From: Thermomonas sp.
Lineage (GTDB): Bacteria; Pseudomonadota; Gammaproteobacteria; Xanthomonadales; Xanthomonadaceae
Direction: 5' to 3'
Length of the DNA stretch: 64,000 nucleotides
Assembly (NCBI RefSeq): GCF_023953935.1
Contig: NZ_JAMLIW010000006.1
Location: 18,501-82,500 of the forward strand
Of the stretch, positions 54,803 through 64,000 are shown piece by piece; the stretch's first letter is position 1; each line of letters opens with the position of its first letter. The position numbers and the translations under genes are program-made. The notes beneath the pieces were generated by a model. It had not been told where the DNA came from, searched no databases, and worked only from the letters and a program-made list of their open reading frames with translations.

Positions 54803-57169
54803 ATGGCGGTGTTTGGCTTGGGTGGAAAAGGCGAGAAGGGCGAACACGCGGGCAGCGAGAAGCCCAAGCTGGAGTTCGACCCGCTGCAGGCCGCGCGCGC
54901 GCTGCCATGGCTGGTGGCGCTGCTGGGCGCGCTGGCCCTGTGGTGCCTGATCGCGGGCGGGCTGCGGCTGCGCGACGACAGCCGCCTGCATTCGCTCGAG
55001 TCAGCGCGCGACGACGCGGCGCTGGCGATCCGCCGCAAGCTCGACGAACAGCGGCGCAAGCTGGATGCGCGATTGGCGTCGGCGGAGTTCAAGGCGGCCC
55101 TGACCGCTGGCGGGCCGCAGGCGGCGACGGCGCTGCGCAAGGGCTGGCCCGAGGTGATGCGTGCCGAAGTCTGGCCGGCGGACCTGGATGCTTCATACGC
55201 GGGGCTGCCGCGCAGCGGGTTCGGACCGCTGGCAGCCGCGGAAGCGGCGCTGTCCAGCGGCAAGACCAGTGTCCGGGTGGTCCAGGCCGGCACGGCACGG
55301 CGATTGGCGCTGGCCGCGCCGGTGCAGGCGGCGGGCGTGCGGGTGGCCTACGCAGAAATCCCGTTGGATGCGCTGAGCAACATCATCGAAACCACGAAGC
55401 TGCCCGGCGGGGTCTACATTGCGCTGCGCCAGGGCGGCCAGAGCGTGATCGAGGGCGGGGACACCGCGCTGAGCAATTCAGCCGAGGCACTGTCGGTCAA
55501 GATTCCCGACAGCGATCTGCGGCTGGTGGCGGCGACACCGGATGAAACCCGGGTGCCGTTTGGCCTGGGTGCGCTGGCCGGGGTCGTGCTCGGGCTGGTA
55601 CTTGCAGGCATCGCCGCCGTGCTGTGGCTGGTCCTGCGTCCGCGCCTGCTGGCGATGGGTGGCCAGGCCGAGGTCGAGGCCGGGCCAACCCTGGCCGAAT
55701 TGCAGCCGGCGAAGCCCGCCGAAGAGCGCACCCTGCACGAGCGGGTCAAGGAAGAACCCAAGCCGGTCAAGGAGAAGGTGCCCGTGGTCATCGACCACCG
55801 GATTTTCCGCGCCTACGACATCCGCGGCGTGATCGGGCATTCGCTGGATGCGGGCGTGGCGGAATTGATTGGCCAGGCGGTCGGTTCGAGCATGGCCGAG
55901 CAGGGGCTGGATACGATCGTGGTTGGCCGCGACGGCCGGCTGTCCGGGCCGGATCTGGTGCAGGGCCTGATCGCCGGTCTGCGCAAGGCCGGACGCAATG
56001 TGATCGACATCGGCATGGTCCCGACCCCGGTCGTGTATTTCGGTACCTTCCACCTGCGTACCGGCTGCGGCGTGGCGGTCACGGGCAGCCACAATCCGCC
56101 CGATTACAACGGGTTCAAGATCGTGGTCGGGGGCGAAACCCTGTCCGGCCCCGCGATCAAGGACCTGCACGCGCGGATTGCCGAGGATCGACTGCTGGAA
56201 GCGGAGGCCCAGGGCACGCTCGACGAGCGCGACATCGGGCAGGACTACGTGCAGCGGATTTCCGGCGACGTCCAGATTGGCCAGCGCCTGAAAGTGGTGG
56301 TCGATGCCGGCAACGGCGTGGCCGGCGAGATCGGGCCGCAGGTGCTGGCGGCGGTCGGTGCCGACGTCACGCCGCTGTTCTGCGACATCGACGGCGAGTT
56401 CCCCAACCACCATCCAGACCCCAGCGAGCCGCGCAACCTCGAGGCGCTGATCCAGATGGTGCAGAAACTCGATGCCGACATCGGCATTGCCTTCGATGGC
56501 GACGGCGACCGGCTGGGCGTGGTCACCAAGGCCGGGAACATCATTTATCCGGATCGCTTGCTGATGCTGTTCGCGGCCGACGTGCTGGAACGCAACCCGG
56601 GCGCGGTGATCGTCTACGACGTCAAGTGCACGTCGCGCCTGTCCACCCAGATCCTGCGCCACGGCGGCAGCCCGATGATGTGGAAGACCGGGCACTCGCT
56701 GATCAAGGCCAAGATGCGCGAAACCGACGCCGCGCTTGCCGGCGAGATGAGCGGTCATTTCTTTTTCGCCGAGCGCTGGTTTGGTTTCGACGATGGCATC
56801 TATGCGGCCGCGCGATTGCTCGAAATCCTGGACGGGCAGGGCCAGCCGGCCGAGGACGTGTTCGCCGCGCTGCCGGATGGCGTTTCGACGCCGGAGATCA
56901 AGGTCGAACTGCCGGGAGAAACCGACCCGCACGAATTCGTCGATCGGCTGCGGCTGTCGGCCACCTTCGAGGGTGGCCGGCTGACCTCCCTGGATGGCGT
57001 GCGGGTGGACTGGCCCGATGGCTGGGGGCTGGTGCGGGCCTCCAACACCACGCCGGTGCTGGTCATGCGTTTCGATGCCGACAACAACGATGCACTGGCA
57101 CGCATCCAGCGCCTGTTCTCGGCCAACATGCTGGCGCTGGAGCCGAATCTGCAGCTGCCGTTCTGCTGA
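54803..57169 (+). CDS. algC: Phosphomannomutase/phosphoglucomutase AlgC/XanA with membrane sensor-like N-terminus
   Basis: The 788-residue protein has two parts. The N-terminal ~330 residues contain two membrane helices (LPWLVALLGALALWCLIAGG near 36-55 and LGALAGVVLGLVLAGIAAVLWLVL near 255-275) around a periplasmic domain, like a sensor input module. The C-terminal part is a standard phosphohexomutase: ITGSHNPPDYNGF-type active-site Ser (near residue 428, in VTGSHNPPDYNGFK), metal loop DGDGDRLG (near 566) and the sugar-binding GEMSGH. It interconverts mannose-1/6- and glucose-1/6-phosphates for surface polysaccharide synthesis. ATG 54803 is preferred; GTG 54797 is possible. Confidence 0.93.
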   Translation: MAVFGLGGKGEKGEHAGSEKPKLEFDPLQAARALPWLVALLGALALWCLIAGGLRLRDDSRLHSLESARDDAALAIRRKLDEQRRKLDARLASAEFKAALTAGGPQAATALRKGWPEVMRAEVWPADLDASYAGLPRSGFGPLAAAEAALSSGKTSVRVVQAGTARRLALAAPVQAAGVRVAYAEIPLDALSNIIETTKLPGGVYIALRQGGQSVIEGGDTALSNSAEALSVKIPDSDLRLVAATPDETRVPFGLGALAGVVLGLVLAGIAAVLWLVLRPRLLAMGGQAEVEAGPTLAELQPAKPAEERTLHERVKEEPKPVKEKVPVVIDHRIFRAYDIRGVIGHSLDAGVAELIGQAVGSSMAEQGLDTIVVGRDGRLSGPDLVQGLIAGLRKAGRNVIDIGMVPTPVVYFGTFHLRTGCGVAVTGSHNPPDYNGFKIVVGGETLSGPAIKDLHARIAEDRLLEAEAQGTLDERDIGQDYVQRISGDVQIGQRLKVVVDAGNGVAGEIGPQVLAAVGADVTPLFCDIDGEFPNHHPDPSEPRNLEALIQMVQKLDADIGIAFDGDGDRLGVVTKAGNIIYPDRLLMLFAADVLERNPGAVIVYDVKCTSRLSTQILRHGGSPMMWKTGHSLIKAKMRETDAALAGEMSGHFFFAERWFGFDDGIYAAARLLEILDGQGQPAEDVFAALPDGVSTPEIKVELPGETDPHEFVDRLRLSATFEGGRLTSLDGVRVDWPDGWGLVRASNTTPVLVMRFDADNNDALARIQRLFSANMLALEPNLQLPFC

Positions 57170-57266
57170 GGCACTGCCCGGAAATCCGCGGGCCGGCAAG
57201 CATCGCTGCGGTCAACGGCGCGGCCAGGGCAACGCAGACCGAGTCAGCACTGCCCCAGCGTGCGGC

Positions 57267-57968
57267 TCAGCGCGTTGCCGGAGCCGCCGGAGCCGGCGTG
57301 GCCGGCGCCGCATCCGCGCCAGCGGCGCTTTCCTGTCGGGTTTCGCGATAACGGCGCAGGCTGTCCTGCATTTCGGCTTCCAGGGCGGCGCGGTCGGCCC
57401 GCTGCGATTGCAGAATCTGCTGTTGGCGCAGCAGTTCGGCGTGCTGGTCGCGGATCGAATTGGTCAGGGACACCGGCACGGGTGCGCTGGCCAGTTCCTT
57501 GTCGCTGGCCTGGTTGAGCAGGGAAATCAGGCTCAGCCGCAGATTCGACAGGCCGAGCACGCTGGATTTGATCGTCTCATCCAGCAGGCTGGTGCGCTCG
57601 CCGTAGGCCTTGCGCAAGTCATCCTCGGTGCGATACGACTCGACCATCGCCAGATCGCGCCTGCGCGCCGCCGCTTCGGCGTCGGCCTGGATCTGCGCAT
57701 TGCGGGCGGCGGCGGCGGCGGCGGCGCGCTCGTCGGCGGTCAGGGCGCGCCCGACCGAACCGGTTTCCAGGCCGGTGCGGGCGTTGAATTCGGTGCGCGC
57801 GCTGTTGGCCGCCGAGGCCGGCAGGGCGTCGCCACAGACCCGGCGGCCACCTTCATCCCAACAGTAGATCTTCTTCGGCGGGGGCGTGCTGGACTGCGCC
57901 ATGGCCCCGCCGATTCCGGCCAGTGCCAGGGTCAGGGCAATTGCGGTCGTGTGGGCGGTGTTCGACAT
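57267..57968 (-). CDS. Secreted protein with DUF4124-like start and coiled-coil region
   Basis: The 233-residue protein has a signal peptide (MSNTAHTTAIALTLALAGIGGAMA) and a short DUF4124-like segment KKIYCWDEGGRRVCGD with two Cys, as in other proteobacterial periplasmic proteins. The rest is highly charged and alanine-rich helix (DERAAAAAAARNAQIQADAEAA, then LNQASDKELA... EMQDSLRRYRETRQE), probably a coiled coil, ending in an Ala/Pro tail. Function unknown. ATG 57968 was chosen for the signal peptide. pyrE lies 28 bases upstream on the same strand. Confidence 0.7.
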   Translation of the reverse strand: MSNTAHTTAIALTLALAGIGGAMAQSSTPPPKKIYCWDEGGRRVCGDALPASAANSARTEFNARTGLETGSVGRALTADERAAAAAAARNAQIQADAEAAARRRDLAMVESYRTEDDLRKAYGERTSLLDETIKSSVLGLSNLRLSLISLLNQASDKELASAPVPVSLTNSIRDQHAELLRQQQILQSQRADRAALEAEMQDSLRRYRETRQESAAGADAAPATPAPAAPATR

Positions 57969-57996
57969 GGGCGGTCTCCCCCTTCCGGCAAGCCTA

Positions 57997-58650
57997 TCAG
58001 GCCACGCCGTAGCGCGCGCGGTAAGCGAGCAGGGCGGCATGGTGGGCCTCAAGTTCGCGGCTTTCACCGGCAAACGCAAGCAGGTCGGAAAGCCCGGCCA
58101 CCGCGAGCACCGGGATGCCGTGTTCACGCGTGACCGCCTGTGCCGCCGATTCGGTGGCGTCCTCGCGCACCCGCTCCTGGCGGTCGAGGGCGATCACGAT
58201 CCCGGCCGGGGTGCCGCCGGCTTCGGCAATGATCGCCAGCGACTCGCGGATCGCGGTGCCGGCGGTGATCACGTCATCCACGATCAACGCGCGTTTGCCG
58301 GCCAGTGACGCGCCGATCAAGCAGCCACCTTCACCGTGCGCCTTTGCCTCCTTGCGGTTGAACGCCAGCGGCAGATCGCGTCCGCGGTGGGCGAACTCGC
58401 AGCCCAGCGCGGTGGCCAGCGGAATGCCCTTGTAGGCCGGGCCGAACAGCAGGTCGAAGTCCAGCGTTGCTGCCGCGATCGCGTCGGCATAGCATGCGGC
58501 CAGCGTACGCAGCGCCGCGCCGGAATCGAAGCGCCCGGCGTTGAAGAAGTACGGACTCACCCGCCCCGACTTCAAGGTGAACTCGCCAAAGCGCAGCGCC
58601 TCGACGCGCAGTGCAAGTTGCAGGAAACGGGTCTGGTATTCGGCGAGCAT
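57997..58650 (-). CDS. pyrE: Orotate phosphoribosyltransferase
   Basis: PyrE forms orotidine 5'-phosphate from orotate and PRPP in pyrimidine synthesis. The 217-residue protein has FGEFTLKSGRVSPYFFNAG, the flexible catalytic loop with NRKEAKAHGEGG, and the PRPP loop ALIVDDVITAGTAIRES near residues 117-133. Length is normal (about 213). ATG 58650 matches the usual start MLAEYQTRF; a GTG/ATG nine codons upstream would add little. It is divergent from xthA. Confidence 0.97.
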   Translation of the reverse strand: MLAEYQTRFLQLALRVEALRFGEFTLKSGRVSPYFFNAGRFDSGAALRTLAACYADAIAAATLDFDLLFGPAYKGIPLATALGCEFAHRGRDLPLAFNRKEAKAHGEGGCLIGASLAGKRALIVDDVITAGTAIRESLAIIAEAGGTPAGIVIALDRQERVREDATESAAQAVTREHGIPVLAVAGLSDLLAFAGESRELEAHHAALLAYRARYGVA

Positions 58651-58785
58651 GGACAAGATCGACGTTCGAACCCGCAAAAGGTTAGCGCATGCGGCTTCGA
58701 GTTGCGCTTATCCTTGCAGGGTCACCGGAAGAACCCGCTTTGGCTCTACCGAATCCCGTCTCCCGTCTCCACAATCCCGTTACCC

Positions 58786-59586
58786 ATGCACATCCTCAGC
58801 TTCAACGCCAACGGCCTGCGCTCGGCCGCCAGCAAGGGTTTTTTCGACTGGTTCCGCCAGCAGGACGTGGACGTGCTGTGCGTGCAGGAAACCAAGGCGC
58901 AGGAGCACCAGCTCACCGGTGCGGCGTTCCGCCCTGCGGGCTATCAGGCACTGTTCAAGGATGCGCAGAAGAAAGGCTACAGCGGCGTGGCGATCTACAG
59001 TCGGCGCGCGCCCGACGAAGTACGCACCGCGCTGGGTTGGGCGCCATTCGACGACGAAGGTCGCTACATCGAGGCGCGCTTCGGCAATCTCAGCGTGGTG
59101 AGTTTCTACATCCCGTCCGGCAGCTCCGGCGAGGAGCGCCAGGGCTTCAAGGAAGCGGTGATGGCCTGGCTCGAACCGATCATGGACGGCTGGCTTCGCA
59201 GCGGCCGCGAATACGTCCTGTGCGGTGACTGGAACATCGTCCGCGCCAGGAACGACATCAAGAACTGGACCGGCAACCAGAAGAACTCCGGCTGCCTGCC
59301 GCACGAGCGCGCCTGGCTCAGTGGCTTGATTGCAGACGACTGCCACGACGGACTGATCACGCCACCTGCGCGGGGCTGGAAGGACGCCTTCCGGGTCGCC
59401 AAGCCCGATGCGGTGGAGTATTCGTGGTGGTCGCAGCGCGGCGGCGCCCGCGCCAACAACGTCGGTTGGCGGATCGACTATCAACTCTGCACGCCCGGCA
59501 TCGCCGCCGGCATCCGCAGCGCCGACATCTTCCCGGAGCCGAAATTTTCCGACCACGCCCCGCTGCGGGTGGAGTACGACATTTGA
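58786..59586 (+). CDS. xthA: Exodeoxyribonuclease III
   Basis: XthA removes 3'-phosphates and cleaves apurinic sites in base-excision repair. The 266-residue protein has the AP-endonuclease family motifs: ILSFNANGLRSA (near residue 3), VLCVQETKAQE with metal-binding Glu, GYSGVAIYS, VLCGDWNIVRARNDI, and the catalytic pair in RIDYQLCTPGI and KFSDHAPLRVEY. The typical length is about 260-270. ampG starts at the very last base triplet of the gene (TTGA overlap). Confidence 0.97.
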   Translation: MHILSFNANGLRSAASKGFFDWFRQQDVDVLCVQETKAQEHQLTGAAFRPAGYQALFKDAQKKGYSGVAIYSRRAPDEVRTALGWAPFDDEGRYIEARFGNLSVVSFYIPSGSSGEERQGFKEAVMAWLEPIMDGWLRSGREYVLCGDWNIVRARNDIKNWTGNQKNSGCLPHERAWLSGLIADDCHDGLITPPARGWKDAFRVAKPDAVEYSWWSQRGGARANNVGWRIDYQLCTPGIAAGIRSADIFPEPKFSDHAPLRVEYDI

Positions 59587-60887
59587 ACGCCGACGCCAAG
59601 CCGAAAAAGCCCTCCGTCTGGCAGTCTTTCAGCCAGCCTGCCGCCGGCACGATGTTCTTCTTCGGCTTCTCCTCCGGCCTGCCGTTCCTGCTGGTGGCCG
59701 GCACCCTGGCGTTCTGGCTGAAGGACAACGGCATCGTCCTGAAAGACATCACGATGATCGCCAGCGCCGGCATGCTGTACGCCTTCAAGTTCGTCTGGGC
59801 ACCGCTGCTGGATCACTGGCGGTTGCCGGGTTTCCAGCGACTGGGACGCCGGCGCGGCTGGCTGCTGGCGGCCCAGCTCGGCGTCATCGCCAGCCTGCTG
59901 CTGATGGCCGCGATCACCCCGGCGCAGCTGGGCCTGTTCATTGCGGCAACCTTGGGCGTGGCGTTCTTCGGCGCCACTCAGGACATCGCGGTGGATGCCT
60001 ACCGCATCGAGATCGCGCCGGTGGATGCGCAGGGTGCGCTGGTGGCGACCTATTCACTGGGCTACCGGATCGGCCTGATCGTGGCCGGTGCCTTCGCCGC
60101 GATCATGGCCGACCACATCGCCTGGAGCCTGGTCTACCTGATCATGGCGGCGGCGATGCTGATTCCGCTGGCCGCCAATCTGGTCGCGAGCGAGCCGCAG
60201 GTCGCAATCAAGCCGCAGCATCCGCGCTGGCGCGAGGCAATGGTGAGCGCGGTGGCGGATCCGTTCGCGGATTTCTTCCGCCGCTTCGGTTGGGCGCTGG
60301 CGTTGACGGTGCTGGCCTACATCCTGCTGTTCAAGGTGCCCGAGCAGGCCACCGTGGGCGGCATCATGAGCCCGTTCTACATCGATCAGGGCTTCACCAA
60401 GACCCAGATCGGTTCGATCACCAAGCTGTGGGGCGTGTGGGTCGGGATCGTGGGGGTGTTCTGCGGCGGTGCAATGGTGACCAAGCTGGGCGCGTGGAAA
60501 TCGCTCGGGATCATGATGCTGGTCTGCGGCAGCTGCAATCTGCTCTACCTGCTGCTGATGGTGCACAAGGGCGACCTGTGGGTGCTCACGGCGGTGATCT
60601 CGGCGGAGAATTTCACCCTCGGCATGCTCGGTCCACCGACCGTGGCGTTCCTGTCGGCGCTGGTCAACCCCAAGCACACCGCCACCCAGTACGCGCTGCT
60701 CAGTTCGCTGGTGAACCTGCCAGGCAAGGTCCTCGGTTTCTTCGCCGGCGGGATAGTGATGGCGACCGGCTACGGCATGTATTTCATCATCACCGTGCTG
60801 GCGCTGGTACCGGCGGCATTGCTGTACGTCTGGCTGACGCCGAAGCTGCGCGCGCGGGTCTTCGATCCGGCGGCTCAAGCCGGATAA
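59583..60887 (+). CDS. ampG: AmpG family muropeptide permease
   Basis: AmpG is the inner-membrane transporter that imports anhydromuropeptides released from the cell wall. The 434-residue MFS protein has about twelve to fourteen helices, with [22 protein letters not shown] near residues 20-42 and the AmpG signature [14 protein letters not shown] near 130-143. The start is a TTG forming a TTGA overlap with the xthA stop. It converges on the anmK gene with a 13-base overlap of the coding ends; both belong to peptidoglycan recycling. Confidence 0.92.
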   Translation: MNADAKPKKPSVWQSFSQPAAGTMFFFGFSSGLPFLLVAGTLAFWLKDNGIVLKDITMIASAGMLYAFKFVWAPLLDHWRLPGFQRLGRRRGWLLAAQLGVIASLLLMAAITPAQLGLFIAATLGVAFFGATQDIAVDAYRIEIAPVDAQGALVATYSLGYRIGLIVAGAFAAIMADHIAWSLVYLIMAAAMLIPLAANLVASEPQVAIKPQHPRWREAMVSAVADPFADFFRRFGWALALTVLAYILLFKVPEQATVGGIMSPFYIDQGFTKTQIGSITKLWGVWVGIVGVFCGGAMVTKLGAWKSLGIMMLVCGSCNLLYLLLMVHKGDLWVLTAVISAENFTLGMLGPPTVAFLSALVNPKHTATQYALLSSLVNLPGKVLGFFAGGIVMATGYGMYFIITVLALVPAALLYVWLTPKLRARVFDPAAQAG

Positions 60888-62002
60888 AGCGCACCCAGCA
60901 CGCGCGGCCCGGCCGCGCCGGTCACCGCCGTCAGGTTGCCGGGCCGGCCAGCCAGATATTCGCGGGCCAGCCATGCGAAGGCCATCGCTTCGATGAAATC
61001 CGGATCCAGTCCGTGGACGGCGCTGGTCTCGACGACCGCGCCCGGCAGGGCTTCGGCCAACGCCGCCAGCAGCCGCGGATTGTGCACGCCGCCGCCGCAG
61101 ACGATGACGCGCCGGGTAGCCGGCTGATGCGCGCGCAGCGCGTCGCGCACGCTGCACGCGGTCAGCGCCAGCAGCGTGGCCTGCACGTCGGCGGCGGCTT
61201 CCTGGCCGGCCAAACGCGATTCCACCCAATCCAGATGGAACTGGTCGCGGCCGGTCGATTTCGGTGGCGGCAGGGCAAACCACGGCTCATCCAGCAGCCG
61301 ATCCAGCAACGTGGTATCCACGCGGCCCTGCGCCGCAAACGCGCCGCCGGCATCGAACGCTGCGCCGGTGTGGCGGGCGCACCACGCATCCATCAGCCCG
61401 TTCGCCGGGCCGGTATCGAAGCCGCGCACCGCGCCCTGCGCGGGCAGCAAGGTGACATTGGCGATCCCGCCCAGATTGAGGATGGCGCGATCCTCACCGG
61501 CGTCGTGCAGCACGGCGGCGTGGAAGGCCGGCACCAGCGGCGCGCCGTGGCCACCGGCGGCGACGTCGCGGCGACGGAAATCGGCCACCACCGGCACGCC
61601 GCAGCGTTCGGCGATGCAATTGGGATCGCCCAGTTGCAGCGTGAACGGCGCAGCGCCGTGCGGGTGATGGCGCAAGGTCTGCCCGTGTGAACCGATCGCC
61701 GTGACGGCGGTCGCCGCCAGGCCGCTCTCGCGGAGCGCCGCCTGCGCCGCTGCCGCGAAGGCCTGGCCGATGCGCACGTCGAGCGCGCCGATGGCATCCA
61801 GCGTCACCGCCTGCGCCTGCTGGCCGAGCGCCACCAGCTGCTCGCGCAGTGCCGGTTCCCACGCATAGGTACGGCCGAACACCAATGTCGGTTGTGCGTG
61901 TGCGTGATCGCCATCGAATCGCACCAGCGCGGCATCGATGCCGTCGGCGCTGGTGCCGGAGATCAGGCCGAGGTACAGGCGATGGTCAGCGGCAGCCGTC
62001 AT
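60875..62002 (-). CDS. anmK: Anhydro-N-acetylmuramic acid kinase
   Basis: AnmK cleaves and phosphorylates 1,6-anhydro-N-acetylmuramic acid to N-acetylmuramic acid 6-phosphate, using ATP, in cell-wall recycling. The 375-residue protein has [17 protein letters not shown] (residues 12-28), [37 protein letters not shown] and [14 protein letters not shown], all family hallmarks. ATG 62002 was chosen over an earlier ATG (62035) that adds a basic stretch. The end overlaps the convergent ampG end by 13 bases. Confidence 0.97.
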   Translation of the reverse strand: MTAAADHRLYLGLISGTSADGIDAALVRFDGDHAHAQPTLVFGRTYAWEPALREQLVALGQQAQAVTLDAIGALDVRIGQAFAAAAQAALRESGLAATAVTAIGSHGQTLRHHPHGAAPFTLQLGDPNCIAERCGVPVVADFRRRDVAAGGHGAPLVPAFHAAVLHDAGEDRAILNLGGIANVTLLPAQGAVRGFDTGPANGLMDAWCARHTGAAFDAGGAFAAQGRVDTTLLDRLLDEPWFALPPPKSTGRDQFHLDWVESRLAGQEAAADVQATLLALTACSVRDALRAHQPATRRVIVCGGGVHNPRLLAALAEALPGAVVETSAVHGLDPDFIEAMAFAWLAREYLAGRPGNLTAVTGAAGPRVLGALYPA

Positions 62003-62035
62003 GCGCCGCAGTATCGCACTGCCTGCGCGCGTCAA

Positions 62036-63535
62036 TCAGCCGCGACGGCGCGCGGGAGCGTGGGCCGGCTTCCTCGCGGGCGCTTGCGCCGAGGCGACCG
62101 CACCCGGTTGCGCAGTGGGCGCGGCATCGGCAATGCGGCTGCCGTCGTCGAGCTGGAACACCACGTCTTCCATCTCGCGGATCTTGTCGAGCGCATGCCG
62201 GGTGTCGGCGTGGAACGCCACCAGGGCCGCGCCGCTGAGCGGTGCCGGCGGTGGCAGGGTCATCTTCTGCGGATTCATGTGCACGCCGTTGACCCGGAAT
62301 TCGTAATGCAGGTGTGGGCCGGTGGCAAGGCCGGTGCTGCCGACGTAGCCGATCACCGCGCCCTGGGCGACGCTCTGGCCGACGTGGATGTTGGCGAAAC
62401 GCGACATATGGCCGTACAGCGTGGTCTTGCCGCCGCCGTGGTCGAGGATCACCGCGTTGCCGTAGCCGCCCTTGCGGCCGACGAAGGCCACCCGCGCATT
62501 GCCCGCCGCCATGATCGGGGTGCCGGAGGCCGCCGCGTAGTCAATCCCCATGTGGCCGCGCATCCGCCCCAGAATCGGATGGCGGCGCATCCCGAACCCC
62601 GAGCTGATGCGCGCATACGGAATCGGCATGCGGATGAACGGGCGCTTGAGCGAGCGGCCGTCCGGGGTGAAGTATTCGGGCTTGCCGTCGCGCAGGAAGC
62701 GGAACGCGCTCTTGATCTTGCCATCGACAGTGAACGCCGCCGCCTGCACCGGGCCGGTGCTGACCAGCTGGCCGTTCTTCCAGGTCTGGTCGACGACGAC
62801 GCTGAAGCGGTCGTGTTCGTCCAGATCGGAATCGAAGTCGATGTCGTATTTGAACATCTCGTCGGTGAGCTGGTTGAGCTGGGCATTGCCCAAGCCCAGC
62901 GCGCGGGCCGAGGCAAACAGCGAATTGCCGACTTCACCGGTCAACACCACGGTACGGGTCGTCACTTCCACCGGCACCGCCCGTTCGCGCACCGCATCCG
63001 CGCTGAACTCAAGTTCGATCGGGGTATCACCCACGCCGGGGCCGGCTTCAAGCCGCATCGCCCGCACGCTGCCGTCCTCGGGCAGGTTGAAGCTGAGTTG
63101 GGTGCCGGGGCGCAGTCGACGCAGGGTCGGCTGGATGCGCGGGTGCTGCATCACGCGCTCGAGCTGGCTGTAGGGAATGCCCAGTTCCTCGAACACGCCG
63201 CTCAGGGTCTGGCCGGGCTTGAGCGTCACCGATTGCCAGCGGTCCTGGTTGGTCGCGGCCTTGTCGGGCTTGGGCAGGGTCAGCGCCATCGTCATGCGCT
63301 GCGCCGTCACGTTGCCGGGCGTGCCCAGCAGTTGGGAGAACCCCGGGACGATGGCGACCAGCAGGGCGCCCATGGTGGTCAGCACGCTGACCTGCGCCCA
63401 GTGGCGGCGCGTCCAGCGGCCGCGGAAATCGTGCGGGATCAGCGACGAAATCGAGCGGTCCGCGTTGACCCGCGCGCGCTCCAGATTCTTGCGCCGGACC
63501 GCATTGTGGTTCGAATCCGCCGTGTGATCCGTCAT
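62036..63535 (-). CDS. M23 family murein DD-endopeptidase (MepM/YebA-like)
   Basis: The 499-residue protein has a cytoplasmic basic start, one membrane helix (VSVLTTMGALLVAIVPGF, residues 50-67), an OapA/LysM-like region (VTLKPGQTLSGVFEELGIPY), a Csd3-type middle domain and a C-terminal M23 zinc peptidase with metal ligands in MRGHMGIDYAA and the HxH motif TGPHLHYEFRVNG. It should cut peptide cross-links in peptidoglycan, making space for growth. ATG 63535 is preceded by GGAG; the frame continues upstream to 63604 but lacks a site. It is divergent from tyrS. Confidence 0.92.
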   Translation of the reverse strand: MTDHTADSNHNAVRRKNLERARVNADRSISSLIPHDFRGRWTRRHWAQVSVLTTMGALLVAIVPGFSQLLGTPGNVTAQRMTMALTLPKPDKAATNQDRWQSVTLKPGQTLSGVFEELGIPYSQLERVMQHPRIQPTLRRLRPGTQLSFNLPEDGSVRAMRLEAGPGVGDTPIELEFSADAVRERAVPVEVTTRTVVLTGEVGNSLFASARALGLGNAQLNQLTDEMFKYDIDFDSDLDEHDRFSVVVDQTWKNGQLVSTGPVQAAAFTVDGKIKSAFRFLRDGKPEYFTPDGRSLKRPFIRMPIPYARISSGFGMRRHPILGRMRGHMGIDYAAASGTPIMAAGNARVAFVGRKGGYGNAVILDHGGGKTTLYGHMSRFANIHVGQSVAQGAVIGYVGSTGLATGPHLHYEFRVNGVHMNPQKMTLPPPAPLSGAALVAFHADTRHALDKIREMEDVVFQLDDGSRIADAAPTAQPGAVASAQAPARKPAHAPARRRG

Positions 63536-63640
63536 ATGATCATCTCCGGCGCGTTCGTGGGCGCCACAGCGGGCTAACATAGTCGCGTCAGAAAGGTGCG
63601 TCAACCCGTTGAATCGGCGGATGTTTTTTTGATGGCCGCT

Positions 63641-64000
<360 letters not shown>

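Noticed and set aside
58754-58769. TCCCGTC units before xthA as a second tandem repeat
   Set aside because: Only two and a part of the units are present, too few to be more than chance.

Overview
The window is a gene-dense, high-GC stretch of bacterial chromosome. It most likely comes from a member of the Xanthomonadaceae/Lysobacteraceae (Xanthomonas, Stenotrophomonas, Lysobacter, Luteimonas, Thermomonas type). The pointers are an Ax21-family outer-membrane protein, a long AlgC with an N-terminal membrane module, a Pseudomonas-type (Asp-site) HemB, and neighbourhoods such as speE/speA, argS-SPOR, coaC-coaB-dut-algC and xthA-ampG/anmK. I see no rRNA, tRNA, CRISPR array, insertion sequence or prophage, and no gene-free gap longer than about 200 bases. 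About 61 protein genes are supported; two are cut by the window edges.

Layout. 1-6.3 kb: hemD, a hotdog thioesterase, a lipoprotein, rhodanese-secB-gpsA, the Ax21 protein and a divergent lipoprotein. 6.3-10.5 kb: trmL, a short-chain dehydrogenase carrying an in-frame palindromic insert, and a secreted M16 peptidase. 10.7-17.4 kb: a tightly coupled six-gene operon (RDD, SpoIIM-like, DUF4129, DUF4350, MoxR ATPase, DUF58). 17.4-24.6 kb: aroE, hemB, a small membrane protein, a DPP-IV type peptidase, a CPBP protease, and a secreted protein joining RsiV-like and LprI-like lysozyme-related domains. 24.6-30 kb: YfcG-type GST and a translationally coupled acyltransferase / PAP2 / Rph-like phosphotransferase operon. 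30-38 kb: uvrD, trpC-HAD phosphatase, and a LysR regulator divergent from the glyoxylate-shunt genes aceB-aceA. 38-47 kb: comM, ubiK, P-II, a PAP2 phosphatase, a TPR-GGDEF cyclase, speE, a PatB-like lyase and speA. 47-50 kb: a zeta-like kinase with a Phd-like antitoxin, ydfG, and an ICMT-like membrane protein. 50-64 kb: SPOR protein, argS, radC, separate coaC and coaB, dut, algC, pyrE, xthA, ampG, anmK, an M23 endopeptidase and the start of tyrS.

Most of the window is core metabolism and envelope biology. The unusual points are: a 27-bp perfect inverted repeat inserted in frame in the dehydrogenase gene; a two-copy structured repeat upstream of two unrelated genes; the uncharacterised lipid-like phosphotransfer operon; the MoxR operon; the fission of the usually fused CoaBC; and a two-gene toxin-antitoxin module. 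Functions are inferred from recognisable motifs and gene order; no database search was run.
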